Shown one piece after another: positions 27,224 through 36,964 of a stretch of DNA of 64,000 bases (the first letter of the stretch is position 1; each line of letters opens with the position of its first letter). Location: the NCBI RefSeq assembly GCF_004118285.1, contig NZ_SDHY01000003.1, forward strand, positions 248,001-312,000, written 5' to 3'. This stretch comes from Aquirufa rosea (GTDB lineage: Bacteria > Bacteroidota > Bacteroidia > Cytophagales > Spirosomataceae). The notes under the pieces are model-generated. The model ran no database searches and was not told the DNA's origin. It worked only from the letters and a program-made list of their open reading frames with translations. The translations under genes were made by a program, and so were the position numbers.

Positions 27224-30200
27224 TTAAAATCCTACTCTTAAACCAACATTGTATGATTTAGCTACAGGGAATGCACCCTCATCAATACCCATGTGGATAT
27301 CTTGGTTGTCATTTCCTGAAGTTCTCAAGTTGATATCTGGATCTAAACCTTTGTACTTAGTAAAGGTGAACAAGTTTTGGCCTTGAACGTAAACTTGTAA
27401 AGAACTTAATTTCAATTTCTTAATCACGCTTGAAGGCACGGTATAAGTTAATTGAATGTTCTTGATACGAGTGTAAGATCCATCTTCAATGAAGTAAGTG
27501 GAGATTTGCTGACTAAAGGTATCATTCGAGTTCAAACGAGGCAATAAAGCTACGTCACCTTGTTTCTTCCAAGAGTTGTATAACATGTCCTTAGAACGGT
27601 TTCCTTGGAAGGTATTGAAGTCTGTCCAGTATTTCAAATAGTTGAAAATTTCATTTCCTTGAACACCTTGAGCAAATACAGTCAAATCAAAGTTTTTGTA
27701 ACCTAAGTTCAAGTTCAAACCGTATGTAAAGTCAGGATGTGGGTTTCCAATGATCGTTTTGTCATCAGCTGTGATTTTTCCATCACCATTCACATCTCTG
27801 AATTTGAATACACCCGCACGAGTGTAACCTGGGATTTGAACAGCTGAAGCTGCTTCAGCATCATCTTTAATAACACCATCTACGATATATCCAAAGTAAG
27901 AAGCAATTGGCAATCCTGCTTTAGTAACGGAGATAGCTGGAAGACGAGTAGAGAATCCAAAGATAGTAGCCTTAGGATCATCATTCAATTTAACTACGTT
28001 GTTTTTGTATTGGCTGTATTGACCAGAAATCGAGTATCTTAAATCACCAATTTGGTTACGATAAGTGATATTGATATCGATACCCGTGTTGTTTACTTCA
28101 CCAATGTTTACGTAAGGAATAGAAGCCGTTCCAGCAGTTTTAGGGATTGGCACCTGAGTTAACATGTCGGAGGTAGTACGAGTGTACCAGTCAAATGCAA
28201 TGTCTAACTTGTTGTTAAACAAACTACCATCAAAACCGATGTTGGTAGAAGTGTTCGTTTCCCAACGTCCGAATGAGTTACCAAACTGAGCAATATCAAA
28301 ACCTGAAGCAATAGAGCTACCAGAACCTGAGATATCATATGCATTGTTGTTTGGATCTGGAGTAAACAAGGTATAAGCATTGTATACGTTTGGAATTAAC
28401 TGGTTACCAGTTTTACCCCAACCTGCACGTACTTTTAAATCGTTTAAGAAGGTCAAATCTTTCATAAAAGCTAATTCCGTTAAACGAGCACCCACAGAGA
28501 ATGCTGGGAATGTACCATAACGGTAAGCTGGAGAGAAACGAGATGAACCGTCACGACGTAAAGTGAAGTCAGCTAATAAGAAATCTTTGTAAGAGTAGTT
28601 TACTTTACCAAATTGAGAGAACAAAGCAGTTTGAGTAGCACCTGATCCAGCGTTAGCCAAACCTGCTGCAGAACCATTGTTCAAATAACGATAAGATAAA
28701 TCATCAAACGCGAAGTTTGAACGAGAAGCATTGAATCCGAATGAATAGGTAGAAACAGCTTCTGTACCTACTAACACGTTGAAAGTGTGATCTCCAATAG
28801 TTTTGTTGTAGTTTACGGTGTTGTACCAAGTTACCGCACGGTCAAATGAGTTAGAAACAGTTAAACTATTCGAGTTTCTAGCCTCAGCAGCTTCGATATC
28901 ACGGTTGAAATACGCCGACTGGTTGTAGTTGTTATATTCAAAACCTAAACTAGTACGGGCTTTCAAGTTTTTGATGATTTCATATTCTAAGAATACGTTA
29001 CCAAAAATGTGGCTACCTTTTACTGGGTTGTCTTTCTCTCTCCATTGACGAGCAAATGGGTTAGGAGCATTACCTAAGTTAGATCCACGAGAACCAGCAA
29101 AACCATTCAAATCAGATGAGTTAGTTCCACCTAAAGCAACTGGACCACCTGTAATATCATACACTGGAATGATAGGTTGGATACGAATCGCAAACATGAT
29201 TGGGTTAGATTCATTGTTGTTACCTGAAGGTACTCCTACTTTTTCATCATAAGAAACTGTGAAGTTCTCACCGAAAGTTAAATTTCCTTTTTTGAACTCT
29301 GTGTTAGCACGAACTGAATAACGTTGGTAGCTAGTGTATTTCAAGATACCATCTTGACTAAAATATGAACCAGAGATCGCATATTTTCCATTTTTAGAAC
29401 CACCTGTAGCACCTAACTGATAGTTAGAGATTTTGGCTGGTCCAAAAATTACATGCTGCCAATCTGTTCCTTCCTTGTTAGCTTTAGTAATGTTCCAAGC
29501 TGTTTTACCTAAGTTAGGATCAGTGATATCGTTGGTATAAGTATAGTTAGCTGGCAAAGAACCATACACGTTTGGATAGATATAATCCGCGATAGTTTGT
29601 GTACCATCTGGTGCAAAACGATATTGAACTGATGGAGATGTTCCAGCAGGCTTTCCAGCTCCAATTTCAGACTCGTAATAGTATTGACCTAATTCTTTTG
29701 TGTTTAATAAATCCAAAGTTTTACCAACATCTTGTGTACCTGTGTACATGTCGAAGTTGATTTTAGGCTCGCCTTCTCCACCACGCTTAGTCGTGATAAT
29801 AACAACACCATTCGCAGCACGAGCACCATAGATAGAAGCCGCAGAAGCATCTTTCAATACCTGCATTGACTCGATATCACTTGGGTTGATTTGGTTCAAA
29901 GTTCCTTGAGTTGGAACACCATCAATTACATACAGCGGGCTGTTGTTGTTGATGGAACCGAATCCGCGCACACGCACCATGGTACCACCACCTGGAGAGT
30001 TGTCATTTCCGACTGTCACACCAGAGGCACGTCCTTGTAACATTTGTGTAACAGATGCTGATGGTACGGCGGTTAATTCTTTCGCTCCAACTACCGCTAC
30101 GGCACCTGTGATGTCTTTTTTACGCTGTGAGGCATAACCCGTCACAACTACTTCACTTAATTGGCTCACATCCTCATCTAAAGTGATGGTGATGCTTGAT

Positions 30201-30478
30201 CGGTTCCCTACTGGGACAGTTTTGGCTACATAGCCAACTGAACTAACAGAAAGTTCAGCATTTGCTGATTTTACGGTAATGGAGAATGCTCCAGTACCAT
30301 CGGTTGTTGTACCGGTGGTAGTACCTTTAACTAAGACGGATACTCCTGGAATACCATCGCCCTTAGCGTCTTGTACAGTACCAGATACTTTTCGGTCCTG
30401 ACCCCAAGCTACCCATGAAACGGATAACATTAAAGCCATTAAGAAGACCACTCTGCTTACGTAGAAATTTGTTTTCAT
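27224..30478 (-). CDS. SusC/RagA-family TonB-dependent transporter
   Basis: A 1084-residue outer-membrane transporter. After a signal peptide ending at AWGQ, an N-terminal carboxypeptidase-like domain runs over about residues 28-105 (VSGTVQDAKGDGIPGVSVLVKGT), then a TonB plug (SEVVVTGYASQRKKDITGAV) with the SusC signature SPLYVIDGVP and IYGARAANGVVIITTKRG, and a 22-strand-size barrel ending in VGF. It imports oligomers with SusD using TonB energy. Its upstream region contains a perfect inverted repeat. No ECF sigma/anti-sigma pair is adjacent. Confidence 0.96.
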   Translation of the reverse strand: MKTNFYVSRVVFLMALMLSVSWVAWGQDRKVSGTVQDAKGDGIPGVSVLVKGTTTGTTTDGTGAFSITVKSANAELSVSSVGYVAKTVPVGNRSSITITLDEDVSQLSEVVVTGYASQRKKDITGAVAVVGAKELTAVPSASVTQMLQGRASGVTVGNDNSPGGGTMVRVRGFGSINNNSPLYVIDGVPTQGTLNQINPSDIESMQVLKDASAASIYGARAANGVVIITTKRGGEGEPKINFDMYTGTQDVGKTLDLLNTKELGQYYYESEIGAGKPAGTSPSVQYRFAPDGTQTIADYIYPNVYGSLPANYTYTNDITDPNLGKTAWNITKANKEGTDWQHVIFGPAKISNYQLGATGGSKNGKYAISGSYFSQDGILKYTSYQRYSVRANTEFKKGNLTFGENFTVSYDEKVGVPSGNNNESNPIMFAIRIQPIIPVYDITGGPVALGGTNSSDLNGFAGSRGSNLGNAPNPFARQWREKDNPVKGSHIFGNVFLEYEIIKNLKARTSLGFEYNNYNQSAYFNRDIEAAEARNSNSLTVSNSFDRAVTWYNTVNYNKTIGDHTFNVLVGTEAVSTYSFGFNASRSNFAFDDLSYRYLNNGSAAGLANAGSGATQTALFSQFGKVNYSYKDFLLADFTLRRDGSSRFSPAYRYGTFPAFSVGARLTELAFMKDLTFLNDLKVRAGWGKTGNQLIPNVYNAYTLFTPDPNNNAYDISGSGSSIASGFDIAQFGNSFGRWETNTSTNIGFDGSLFNNKLDIAFDWYTRTTSDMLTQVPIPKTAGTASIPYVNIGEVNNTGIDINITYRNQIGDLRYSISGQYSQYKNNVVKLNDDPKATIFGFSTRLPAISVTKAGLPIASYFGYIVDGVIKDDAEAASAVQIPGYTRAGVFKFRDVNGDGKITADDKTIIGNPHPDFTYGLNLNLGYKNFDLTVFAQGVQGNEIFNYLKYWTDFNTFQGNRSKDMLYNSWKKQGDVALLPRLNSNDTFSQQISTYFIEDGSYTRIKNIQLTYTVPSSVIKKLKLSSLQVYVQGQNLFTFTKYKGLDPDINLRTSGNDNQDIHMGIDEGAFPVAKSYNVGLRVGF

Positions 30479-30504
30479 TTAGTAAAAGATTTGAGTGAAA
30501 ATTT

Positions 30505-30543
30505 GATTATGTCTCAAATAAGGAAGCTTTTATCGACATAATC
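30505..30543. promoter_or_regulatory. Inverted repeat upstream of susC
   Basis: GATTATGTC (30505-30513) and GACATAATC (30535-30543) are exact reverse complements with a 21-nt spacer, so their centres are 30 bp apart, about three helical turns. They lie 27-65 nt before the susC start. A dimeric operator or a leader hairpin is possible; no T-tract is present. Confidence 0.45.
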
Positions 30544-30683
30544 GCTTGCAATTTAGGGTAAACGAATTAAAGATTAGCACATTAGCAAAAAAAAATTTCA
30601 TTTATCTTATATAGATTTCTTTCTATCAGTCATTTAGCTAAAGGTAAATAAGGTACCATGGTGCAATATCATTAGCCATTGAT

Positions 30684-30691
30684 TACCTTTG
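30684..30691 (+). promoter_or_regulatory. -7 element of adk-obgE
   Basis: TACCTTTG matches TAnnTTTG and lies 37 nt before the adk ATG at 30729, so the upstream in-frame ATG at 30705 is likely in the leader. A clear TTTG at the -33 spacing is missing. Confidence 0.6.
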
Positions 30692-30728
30692 TTCTTCATT
30701 TTTTATGTCAACCTATACTTATATACGT

Positions 30729-31298
30729 ATGTTAAATCTTGTATTATTTGGGCCTCCAGGTGCAGGTAAAGGAACTCAATCGGCCAAGTTGATTGAGAAA
30801 TTCGGATTAATTCATTTATCTACTGGCGATTTACTGCGTGCCGAAATTGCAGCAGGTACCGAATTAGGACTAGAAGCAAAAAAATTGATGGATCAAGGTA
30901 TTTTGGTACCTGATTCAGTGGTGATTGGAATGATTGAAAATAAATTGAATGAGAATAAAGGCGCTTCTGGATTTATTTTTGATGGTTTTCCTAGGACCGT
31001 CGCCCAAGCGGAGGCATTAGACGCCTTATTGGCAGGTCATCAGTTATCTATTAAACATATGATTTCTTTAGAAGTTAATCAAGAGGAGTTAACTCAGCGT
31101 TTATTGGAGCGCGGGAAAACTTCGGGAAGACCAGATGATCAGAATGAAGATTTGATTCGTAAGCGTGTACAAGAATATGGCGAAAAGACTGCTCCAGTAG
31201 CAGGATATTATGCCGCCCAAGGTAAATTCCAAGGAATCAATGGAATCGGGGGAATTGAAGAGATCTTTGGACAAATTGTCCAAATTATTGAAGGGTAA
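30729..31298 (+). CDS. adk: Adenylate kinase
   Basis: A 189-residue nucleoside monophosphate kinase interconverting ATP, AMP and ADP. P-loop [10 protein letters not shown] at about residues 8-17, AMP-binding STGDLLR near 30, DGFPRT near 83, and the short lid of the small-variant enzyme without zinc cysteines. The ATG at 30729 (MLNLVLFG) is the family start. obgE follows 13 nt later. Confidence 0.97.
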   Translation: MLNLVLFGPPGAGKGTQSAKLIEKFGLIHLSTGDLLRAEIAAGTELGLEAKKLMDQGILVPDSVVIGMIENKLNENKGASGFIFDGFPRTVAQAEALDALLAGHQLSIKHMISLEVNQEELTQRLLERGKTSGRPDDQNEDLIRKRVQEYGEKTAPVAGYYAAQGKFQGINGIGGIEEIFGQIVQIIEG

Positions 31299-31311
31299 AT
31301 TCGGTGAAATT

Positions 31312-32397
31312 ATGACATCCAATTTTATAGACTACGTTAAAATAAATGTTCGCTCCGGACGAGGTGGAACGGGTTCTTCTCATTTTAGAAGGGAAAAACA
31401 CGTGCCCAAAGGTGGCCCGGATGGCGGTGATGGAGGTAGAGGGGGACATATCTATTTAGTTGGAAATGCTCAACTTTGGACTTTACTTCATTTAAAATAT
31501 CAAAAACATATCATTGCCGAGAATGGCAAGGGTGGTGAAGGAGGTAGAAGATCTGGTGCAGAAGGAGAAGATGTGTACATCGAGGTACCTTTGGGAACCA
31601 TTGTGAAAGATGCAGAGAGTCAAGAGTTTTTGGCCGAAGTAACCGAAGATGGACAAAAGGTTCTGCTTTTACCAGGAGGTAGAGGTGGATTGGGGAATAC
31701 GCATTTTAAATCTTCTACTAACCAATCGCCTCGTCATGCGCAGCCAGGAGAAGAAGGACAAGATCGCTGGGTGATTATGGAATTAAAAGTTCTAGCGGAT
31801 GTGGGTCTAGTAGGTTTCCCTAATGCGGGTAAATCCACTTTATTATCTGTACTATCTGCCGCAAAACCTGAAATTGCTGATTATCCTTTTACTACTTTGG
31901 TCCCTCAATTGGGCGTGGTCGCCTATCGAGATTACAAGTCTTTTGTAGTGGCGGATATTCCGGGAATCATCGAGGGTGCCTCCGAGGGTAAAGGATTAGG
32001 TTTGCGCTTTTTACGTCATATTGAACGTAACTCCATACTTTGTTTTTTAATTCCTGCAGATGCGGCCAATTGGGTCAAGGAATACGAGATACTTTTGGGA
32101 GAGCTGACGAAGTTTAATCCAGAACTTCTTCAAAAACAAAGGGTCATTGTAATTTCCAAAATGGACATTTCTATCCCTGAAATGAAGGACGAAATCACCG
32201 CCAGTTTGCCTGCCGATTTACCCCTTGTATTTATTTCTTCCATTACACAAGAAGGAATCCAAGAACTGAAAGATGTTCTTTGGAATACTTTGCAAGAAGA
32301 AAATGAGAGGTTCCAAGCGGAGCTTTTAATATCCCATCCGAAAAACAACAAGGAGAATGAAATTTCTTTGGAGGATGAAGAATCTTCCGAGGATTAA
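31312..32397 (+). CDS. obgE: Obg-family GTPase
   Basis: A 361-residue essential GTPase associated with the 50S ribosomal subunit. The glycine-rich Obg domain covers residues 1-158 ([24 protein letters not shown]), followed by the G domain with GFPNAGKST (G1), [16 protein letters not shown] (G3) and a SKMD motif (G4, the usual NKxD altered at its first residue). The C-terminal tail is acidic (EDEESSED). The frame is open further upstream across adk, but the ATG at 31312 matches the family. It overlaps the convergent RmlD-like gene by 4 nt. Confidence 0.95.
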   Translation: MTSNFIDYVKINVRSGRGGTGSSHFRREKHVPKGGPDGGDGGRGGHIYLVGNAQLWTLLHLKYQKHIIAENGKGGEGGRRSGAEGEDVYIEVPLGTIVKDAESQEFLAEVTEDGQKVLLLPGGRGGLGNTHFKSSTNQSPRHAQPGEEGQDRWVIMELKVLADVGLVGFPNAGKSTLLSVLSAAKPEIADYPFTTLVPQLGVVAYRDYKSFVVADIPGIIEGASEGKGLGLRFLRHIERNSILCFLIPADAANWVKEYEILLGELTKFNPELLQKQRVIVISKMDISIPEMKDEITASLPADLPLVFISSITQEGIQELKDVLWNTLQEENERFQAELLISHPKNNKENEISLEDEESSED

Positions 32398-33299
32398 GAA
32401 CCAATTTGCTCTGCTACTAGGGCAATGCCTTCGTCAAAACTCCTAGGTTGATATCCGAGGAGTTTTTTTGCTTTATCTAAGATGAAGCCGGTTCTCGGAG
32501 GTCTTTTAGCCGCTTGCTGAAAGGTGGAAGAATCCGCTTTCTTGATTAGATCTACGGGTAATTGAAAGAAATTAGCCGTTTTGATAGCCATTTCATAGGG
32601 TGTTAAGAAATCCGATCCTGAGATATTAAACACTCCTTCAATTTCTTTTTGGGCAATCAACCAACATCCAATGGCCAAATCTTCTGCTAAAGTAGGCGTG
32701 CGGAATTGATCAGTTACTACTTGAATGGATTTACCCTCTTCCAAGGATTTTTTTACCCATAAGATGATGTTCGTACGACTCATATCTTGAACTATTCCAA
32801 AAACCAAAACGGTTCGAGCAATTGCCCACCGGATAGAAGATTCTTGTAGTAGTTTTTCTGCAGCTAATTTACTGGCTCCATAAATAGATATAGGATTGGG
32901 CAGTGCTTCTTCATCATATGGTCCATTTTCTCCATCAAAAATGAAGTCTGTGGATAAATGTACCATAAAAGTTCCCACGGAATCACATGCCTGAATCAAA
33001 TAATGAACAGCCCTTACATTGAGTAACTCACATCCGGCGGGATCAATTTCACAAGTGTCTACGTTGGTCATAGCTGCCGTATGAATCAATACCTGAGGCT
33101 TGTATTGTTCAAATACTTGCATTACTTCGCTTTCTTGAGTTATATCTAGAGAAACATAAGTGTATCCTACCTGCGATTCAAGCCGATTAGGTCCTTTGGC
33201 GGTGGCAATTAAGTCGATGTCTGACTGCTTCAATAGCAATTGAACCAATTTTTGACCTAATAAGCCATTGGAACCAGTAATTAAAATTCTCTTTTTCAT
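32394..33299 (-). CDS. RmlD-like NAD(P)-dependent sugar reductase
   Basis: A 301-residue short-chain dehydrogenase of the extended RmlD/dTDP-4-dehydrorhamnose reductase type. Rossmann motif GSNGLLGQK at residues 8-16, STDFIFDG near 115 and the catalytic YGASKLAAE (YxxxK) near 139. The family reduces 4-keto-6-deoxy nucleotide sugars; without rmlA/B/C neighbours the substrate is uncertain. It is the last gene of the glmU-like/holB/hemC/rmlD-like series, 17 nt after hemC. Confidence 0.82.
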   Translation of the reverse strand: MKKRILITGSNGLLGQKLVQLLLKQSDIDLIATAKGPNRLESQVGYTYVSLDITQESEVMQVFEQYKPQVLIHTAAMTNVDTCEIDPAGCELLNVRAVHYLIQACDSVGTFMVHLSTDFIFDGENGPYDEEALPNPISIYGASKLAAEKLLQESSIRWAIARTVLVFGIVQDMSRTNIILWVKKSLEEGKSIQVVTDQFRTPTLAEDLAIGCWLIAQKEIEGVFNISGSDFLTPYEMAIKTANFFQLPVDLIKKADSSTFQQAAKRPPRTGFILDKAKKLLGYQPRSFDEGIALVAEQIGS

Positions 33300-33316
33300 G
33301 CGAAACTTCTACTAGA

Positions 33317-34243
33317 TTATGAATTTAACTCGGCTCTAATGGTTTGTAAAATTTTTCTAGCACCCGAATTTACCAAATCTCCGGCTAATAGTTCGCCTAA
33401 AATTTGAGGATCAGTACCGATTTTTGTGAATTCTAATTTTTGTTGACCATTTAAACTTAAAACACCAGCGGTCAATTGGATCTGTTCCTCTTTTAATTGG
33501 GCATGTCCATACACTGGAACACTGCAACCACCCTCTAATTGATACAATAAACTACGTTCAGCCAATAAGCATTTTTCTGTATCTAGGTGATTACAGGCCA
33601 TTCTGATTTGTTCTTTGATGTAAGAATCTAATGATTTGACACATTGAATAGCCACAGAACCTTGGCCAACCGCTGGGACAAATTGCGATAAATCCAAATG
33701 TTCTTGTATATATGAAGTCATCTCCATTCGATGAACACCCGCATATGCCAATAGCATAGCATCACAAGTACCTTGTTTAAGTTTTTCTAAGCGCGTTTGA
33801 AGATTTCCTCGCATTTCAACCGCTTCATGCTGAGGATATAAATGCTGAAGAAAAGCCCTTCTCCTGGTTGATGAGGTGCCAATGCGTAATTTTTTGTCAC
33901 TATTTAATCTGAGAGTTGGATCTAAGCTAAGTACCACATCATGCGCCGCTTCTCGCTCAGTAAAGGCTATTAATTCCAAGTCATCAGGTAAATGAGAAGG
34001 TAAATCTTTGGCGGAATGTTGTGCGATATCAATACTCCCTTCTCGAAGCATACTTTCCAATTCCTCTGTAAAGACTCCTTTGGACCCAATTTTAGATAAG
34101 GAACGATCCAGCACTTGGTCACCCTTGGTACTAATGGCTATAAGTTCATAGCTAAAGCCTATGCTTTCTAACAAATGCCCCACGTGATTGGCTTGCCAAA
34201 GTGCTAATACCGAGTTTCTAGTTCCTATTTTTATATGGGTCAT
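33317..34243 (-). CDS. hemC: Porphobilinogen deaminase (hydroxymethylbilane synthase)
   Basis: A 308-residue cytosolic enzyme joining four porphobilinogens into hydroxymethylbilane. N-terminal KIGTRNSVLALWQA, the RIGTSSTRR arginine motif near residue 124, RGNLQTRLEKL near 145, and the LEGGCSVPV loop whose Cys near 237 carries the dipyrromethane cofactor. The ATG at 34243 is preferred to a TTG two codons upstream that would overlap holB. HolB ends 2 nt before. hemD, the next pathway step, is elsewhere in the window. Confidence 0.96.
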   Translation of the reverse strand: MTHIKIGTRNSVLALWQANHVGHLLESIGFSYELIAISTKGDQVLDRSLSKIGSKGVFTEELESMLREGSIDIAQHSAKDLPSHLPDDLELIAFTEREAAHDVVLSLDPTLRLNSDKKLRIGTSSTRRRAFLQHLYPQHEAVEMRGNLQTRLEKLKQGTCDAMLLAYAGVHRMEMTSYIQEHLDLSQFVPAVGQGSVAIQCVKSLDSYIKEQIRMACNHLDTEKCLLAERSLLYQLEGGCSVPVYGHAQLKEEQIQLTAGVLSLNGQQKLEFTKIGTDPQILGELLAGDLVNSGARKILQTIRAELNS

Positions 34244-34245
34244 AA

Positions 34246-35379
34246 TCAAACGTTTTTAGGGCTGTGGTAGATTCGAACAAATTGTAGTGATAAATCCAGA
34301 TGGACCATTTTGGCCCTGGCATTTCTTTCCAAATGATAATGAACATCGGATACCTTGCTGGCCATTTTTTCAATCTTTTCCTGACTTAGGGTTTTGGAAA
34401 AATTTTCGATGAATTTTTTTTCTTTTTCAAGCGCTTTAATCAATTGTGTCGTTCCGGCAATCTGATAAACACATTGGCGGAAAACATGTAGACCATATTC
34501 CAAAATGCCCTTTTGGTCCTCCTTGGCAAAGCCGTCATACTGCTCAGCCAAAAGAACCAATTTGCTGAGATTTTTAGAATGAACTGCTCGCATCCACTCA
34601 GCAAACCAGGTGGAAGTACTTAAATTTTCTGAAGCGGATTTTTCCAAAGCCCATGCCATGTTACCTTCTGAACTTTGAGCCAGTTGCAGGGCTTTTTCAT
34701 ACTCAATACTTGATTTTTCAACTAAAAAATCGGCTAAGTGATTTTCCTCCACTTGTGGTATTTTTATCCGCTGGGTTCTGGAGATAATCGTTGTTAATAA
34801 TTTTTGTGGATCGGAACATACCAACAAGAAAAGGGTAGTAGATGGGGGTTCCTCCAGTGTCTTTAAAAGGGCATTTCCTGAGGAGGCATTTAATGATTCT
34901 GGAGTCCAAAGAATTACCACTTTGAAAGGTGCTTCAAAAGGTTTTAGACTGATTTTGGGAATTAGTTTTCGGGTTTCTTCCACCGGAATATTTCCCTGTT
35001 TATTGCCTTCAGCTCCTAAAAAAACGAGCCATTCTGGTAAGGTACGGTAAGGAGATTCGCCAATGAAATTTCTCCATTCCGGTAAAAATAAATCCGATTC
35101 GGGTTCTTTTACCTTTTTTGTGCTGATGGTTGGGAAAAGAAATACGAGGTCGGGGTGTACCGTCCTTTTCATCTTTTGGCAACTCGCACATTGCCCACAG
35201 GCATCATCTCCTTGTTTGTTGTTACAAAATAGATAGGTGGTAAATGCCAACGCCATGGCTAGCTGAGGTCCACCATAGGGTCCATGAAACAATTGAGCAT
35301 GAGCTATATGTTGGTTTCTTACAGCTGCACTCAATGTTTTTTTAATGTCAAATAAGCCTGGAATGTCCTTAAAAAGCAT
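34246..35379 (-). CDS. holB: DNA polymerase III delta' subunit
   Basis: A 377-residue clamp-loader component of the AAA+ family. The N-terminal HAQLFHGPYGGPQLAMA carries a degenerate P-loop as is typical for delta', the zinc module is CGQCASCQ plus an upstream Cys, and sensor/arginine-finger-type motifs NALLKTLEEPP and SRTQRIKIP follow near residues 171-205. It sits between a GlmU-like gene (27 nt upstream) and hemC (2 nt downstream), forming an operon of functionally unrelated housekeeping genes. Confidence 0.92.
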   Translation of the reverse strand: MLFKDIPGLFDIKKTLSAAVRNQHIAHAQLFHGPYGGPQLAMALAFTTYLFCNNKQGDDACGQCASCQKMKRTVHPDLVFLFPTISTKKVKEPESDLFLPEWRNFIGESPYRTLPEWLVFLGAEGNKQGNIPVEETRKLIPKISLKPFEAPFKVVILWTPESLNASSGNALLKTLEEPPSTTLFLLVCSDPQKLLTTIISRTQRIKIPQVEENHLADFLVEKSSIEYEKALQLAQSSEGNMAWALEKSASENLSTSTWFAEWMRAVHSKNLSKLVLLAEQYDGFAKEDQKGILEYGLHVFRQCVYQIAGTTQLIKALEKEKKFIENFSKTLSQEKIEKMASKVSDVHYHLERNARAKMVHLDLSLQFVRIYHSPKNV

Positions 35380-35406
35380 GCTTATTGGAATAAGTAAACG
35401 AAAGGG

Positions 35407-36534
35407 CTAAGTTCGGAAAGAAGCCTCCTCTTTCCAAATTTCTTCCATGACCTGTGTCAGATTTTCAGGAATACCTTGTTGTTTTAATGACATCCAATCT
35501 GAAGCTACCTGTAGGGCTTTTGCCATGTGATAGCTTTGTACCTTGGGGTATTCTCCCCAGGTAAAGGAAGGTATGAATTTGGGTAAAAAAGCTTGGCTAC
35601 TGATATTGCAATGACAGCCAATCACCGTTCCGGTGTTGAATTTGCTATGTATACCTGTGGTCACAAAATCACCCATGATGATTCCTAGCGCTTTTAGTCC
35701 TGTATTTCGGCTTTGTTTTAGGCCGTAGTCGAATAGTGTGACGGGCTTTAAATCATTTTTGAGATTAGAGTTGCTGGTAAGAGCTCCCATGTTACTAAAA
35801 CTTCCGATTACCGAACTTCCAATATAACCTTCGTGGGCCTTATTGCTGTAGGGGAAAAATATAGAATGATTAATTTCACCACCTACTTTACAGGCTGGTC
35901 CAATGGTGGTATTTGGCCTGATTTTAGCTCCAAGATTGGATGTAGATCCTTTCAAAAAGGCTGCAGGTCCTTGAATGATAGTTCCCATTTGTAAGTTGAC
36001 ATCCTCACCTAGGAAGATAGGTCCAGAACTAGCATCTAACATACAGCCCTTCATTTGAGCCTTGGGGTGTATAAAACAATTTTCAGGCGCTATGATGATA
36101 TTGCCTAGGGCTTGGTATTTTTCTAAGTCAAAAGGTGCCGCTTGTATTTCCTGGCACAAGGTAGCAGCTTGGTGAACCAATAAATCCTCTGGGTACTGAA
36201 TCCATTGGGCATTTCCGGTATAGATAATTTTTTTCTTGCTGGTAATTTCTGGATGAGTCTCTGATCCAACAAATGCCAGGACCTGCCGATCTTGCATTAG
36301 GACTGTGTGGTCTTCTAATGCTGAAATGGCGGATACTGTGGCTGGGTCAGGGAGTAAAGAGCCCAAAATGTTGAGCTGTTGGCTTGGGTCTGATATTTGT
36401 ATGTTCAGAGCTTGCCATTTATCTCTGATGGTACTTGTTCCTAGCCACAATTGATCAAGGGTACGATAATAGCTTAAGGGTCTCAATGATTGGACCAAGA
36501 GTGGATCATTATAGAAGTTGACGTTTTCCAGCAT
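35407..36534 (-). CDS. GlmU-like sugar nucleotidyltransferase/hexapeptide protein
   Basis: A 375-residue protein of the Bacteroidota GlmU family. The N-terminal half resembles a degenerate nucleotidyltransferase: residues 20-40 carry a DQLWLGTSTIRDKW stretch instead of the canonical GxGTRM loop. The C-terminal half is a left-handed beta-helix of hexapeptide repeats (LDASSGPIFLGEDVNL, IGSSVIGSFSNMGA, IIMGDFVTTG). Such proteins are annotated as putative UDP-GlcNAc pyrophosphorylases, but the altered N-terminal loop makes activity uncertain. The ATG at 36534 (MLENVNFYND) is chosen; the frame runs further upstream across the rpmE terminator and into rpmE without coding sense. Confidence 0.8.
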   Translation of the reverse strand: MLENVNFYNDPLLVQSLRPLSYYRTLDQLWLGTSTIRDKWQALNIQISDPSQQLNILGSLLPDPATVSAISALEDHTVLMQDRQVLAFVGSETHPEITSKKKIIYTGNAQWIQYPEDLLVHQAATLCQEIQAAPFDLEKYQALGNIIIAPENCFIHPKAQMKGCMLDASSGPIFLGEDVNLQMGTIIQGPAAFLKGSTSNLGAKIRPNTTIGPACKVGGEINHSIFFPYSNKAHEGYIGSSVIGSFSNMGALTSNSNLKNDLKPVTLFDYGLKQSRNTGLKALGIIMGDFVTTGIHSKFNTGTVIGCHCNISSQAFLPKFIPSFTWGEYPKVQSYHMAKALQVASDWMSLKQQGIPENLTQVMEEIWKEEASFRT

Positions 36535-36548
36535 GCGGTAAAAATACA

Positions 36549-36585
36549 ATAAAAAAGCCTCCCTGAAACAAGTTCGGGGAGGCTT
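36549..36585 (-). terminator. Rho-independent terminator after rpmE
   Basis: Minus-strand AAGCCTCCC and GGGAGGCTT arms (plus strand 36577-36585 and 36555-36563) with a 13-nt loop, followed by TTTTTTATTG. It lies between rpmE and the GlmU-like gene. Confidence 0.85.
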
Positions 36586-36604
36586 CATTACGTTTTTGTT
36601 TGGA

Positions 36605-36850
36605 TTAGTTTTTTTGAGCGTAACGCTTATTGAATTTATCCACACGTCCAGTAGTATCCAATAACACATTTTTACCTGTGTAGAATGGGTGTGATTGAGA
36701 GGAAACCTCAATTTTAAATACTGGGTAAGTTGCTCCTTCGAATTCTGTTGTTTCCGTGGTATGAACGCAAGAACGAGTTAAAAACTTGTAATCTGCTGAT
36801 AAATCGTGAAATACAACTTCTTTGTATTCTGGGTGAATGTCTTTTTTCAT
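36605..36850 (-). CDS. rpmE: 50S ribosomal protein L31, type B
   Basis: An 81-residue ribosomal protein with the type B L31 pattern [27 protein letters not shown] and [25 protein letters not shown]. It lacks the zinc-binding cysteine set of type A L31, as expected for the zinc-independent form. It has its own promoter and terminator, so it is a monocistronic unit with an approximately 75-nt leader containing a hairpin. Confidence 0.97.
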   Translation of the reverse strand: MKKDIHPEYKEVVFHDLSADYKFLTRSCVHTTETTEFEGATYPVFKIEVSSQSHPFYTGKNVLLDTTGRVDKFNKRYAQKN

Positions 36851-36898
36851 GTTGCTAAAATAATGACGATTCCCTGCCGTCCATTTGTTTTATGAGGA

Positions 36899-36919
36899 AG
36901 ACCAATGGGAGGATGGTCT
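36899..36919 (-). promoter_or_regulatory. Hairpin in the rpmE leader
   Basis: AGACCA (36899-36904) and TGGTCT (36914-36919) form a 6-bp stem with a 9-nt purine/pyrimidine-biased loop between the predicted transcription start (about 36927) and the rpmE start. It could be an L31 autoregulatory leader; the short stem keeps confidence low. Confidence 0.3.
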
Positions 36920-36933
36920 GTTAATTTGGGATG

Positions 36934-36964
36934 CAAAATTAAAAATTTACAGGGGAATTCCAAA
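36934..36964 (-). promoter_or_regulatory. rpmE promoter (Bacteroidota type)
   Basis: On the minus strand TTTG (36964-36961) is followed after exactly 19 nt by TAATTTTG (36941-36934), a full match to TTTG-N19-TAnnTTTG. The predicted transcript starts near 36927. Confidence 0.8.
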
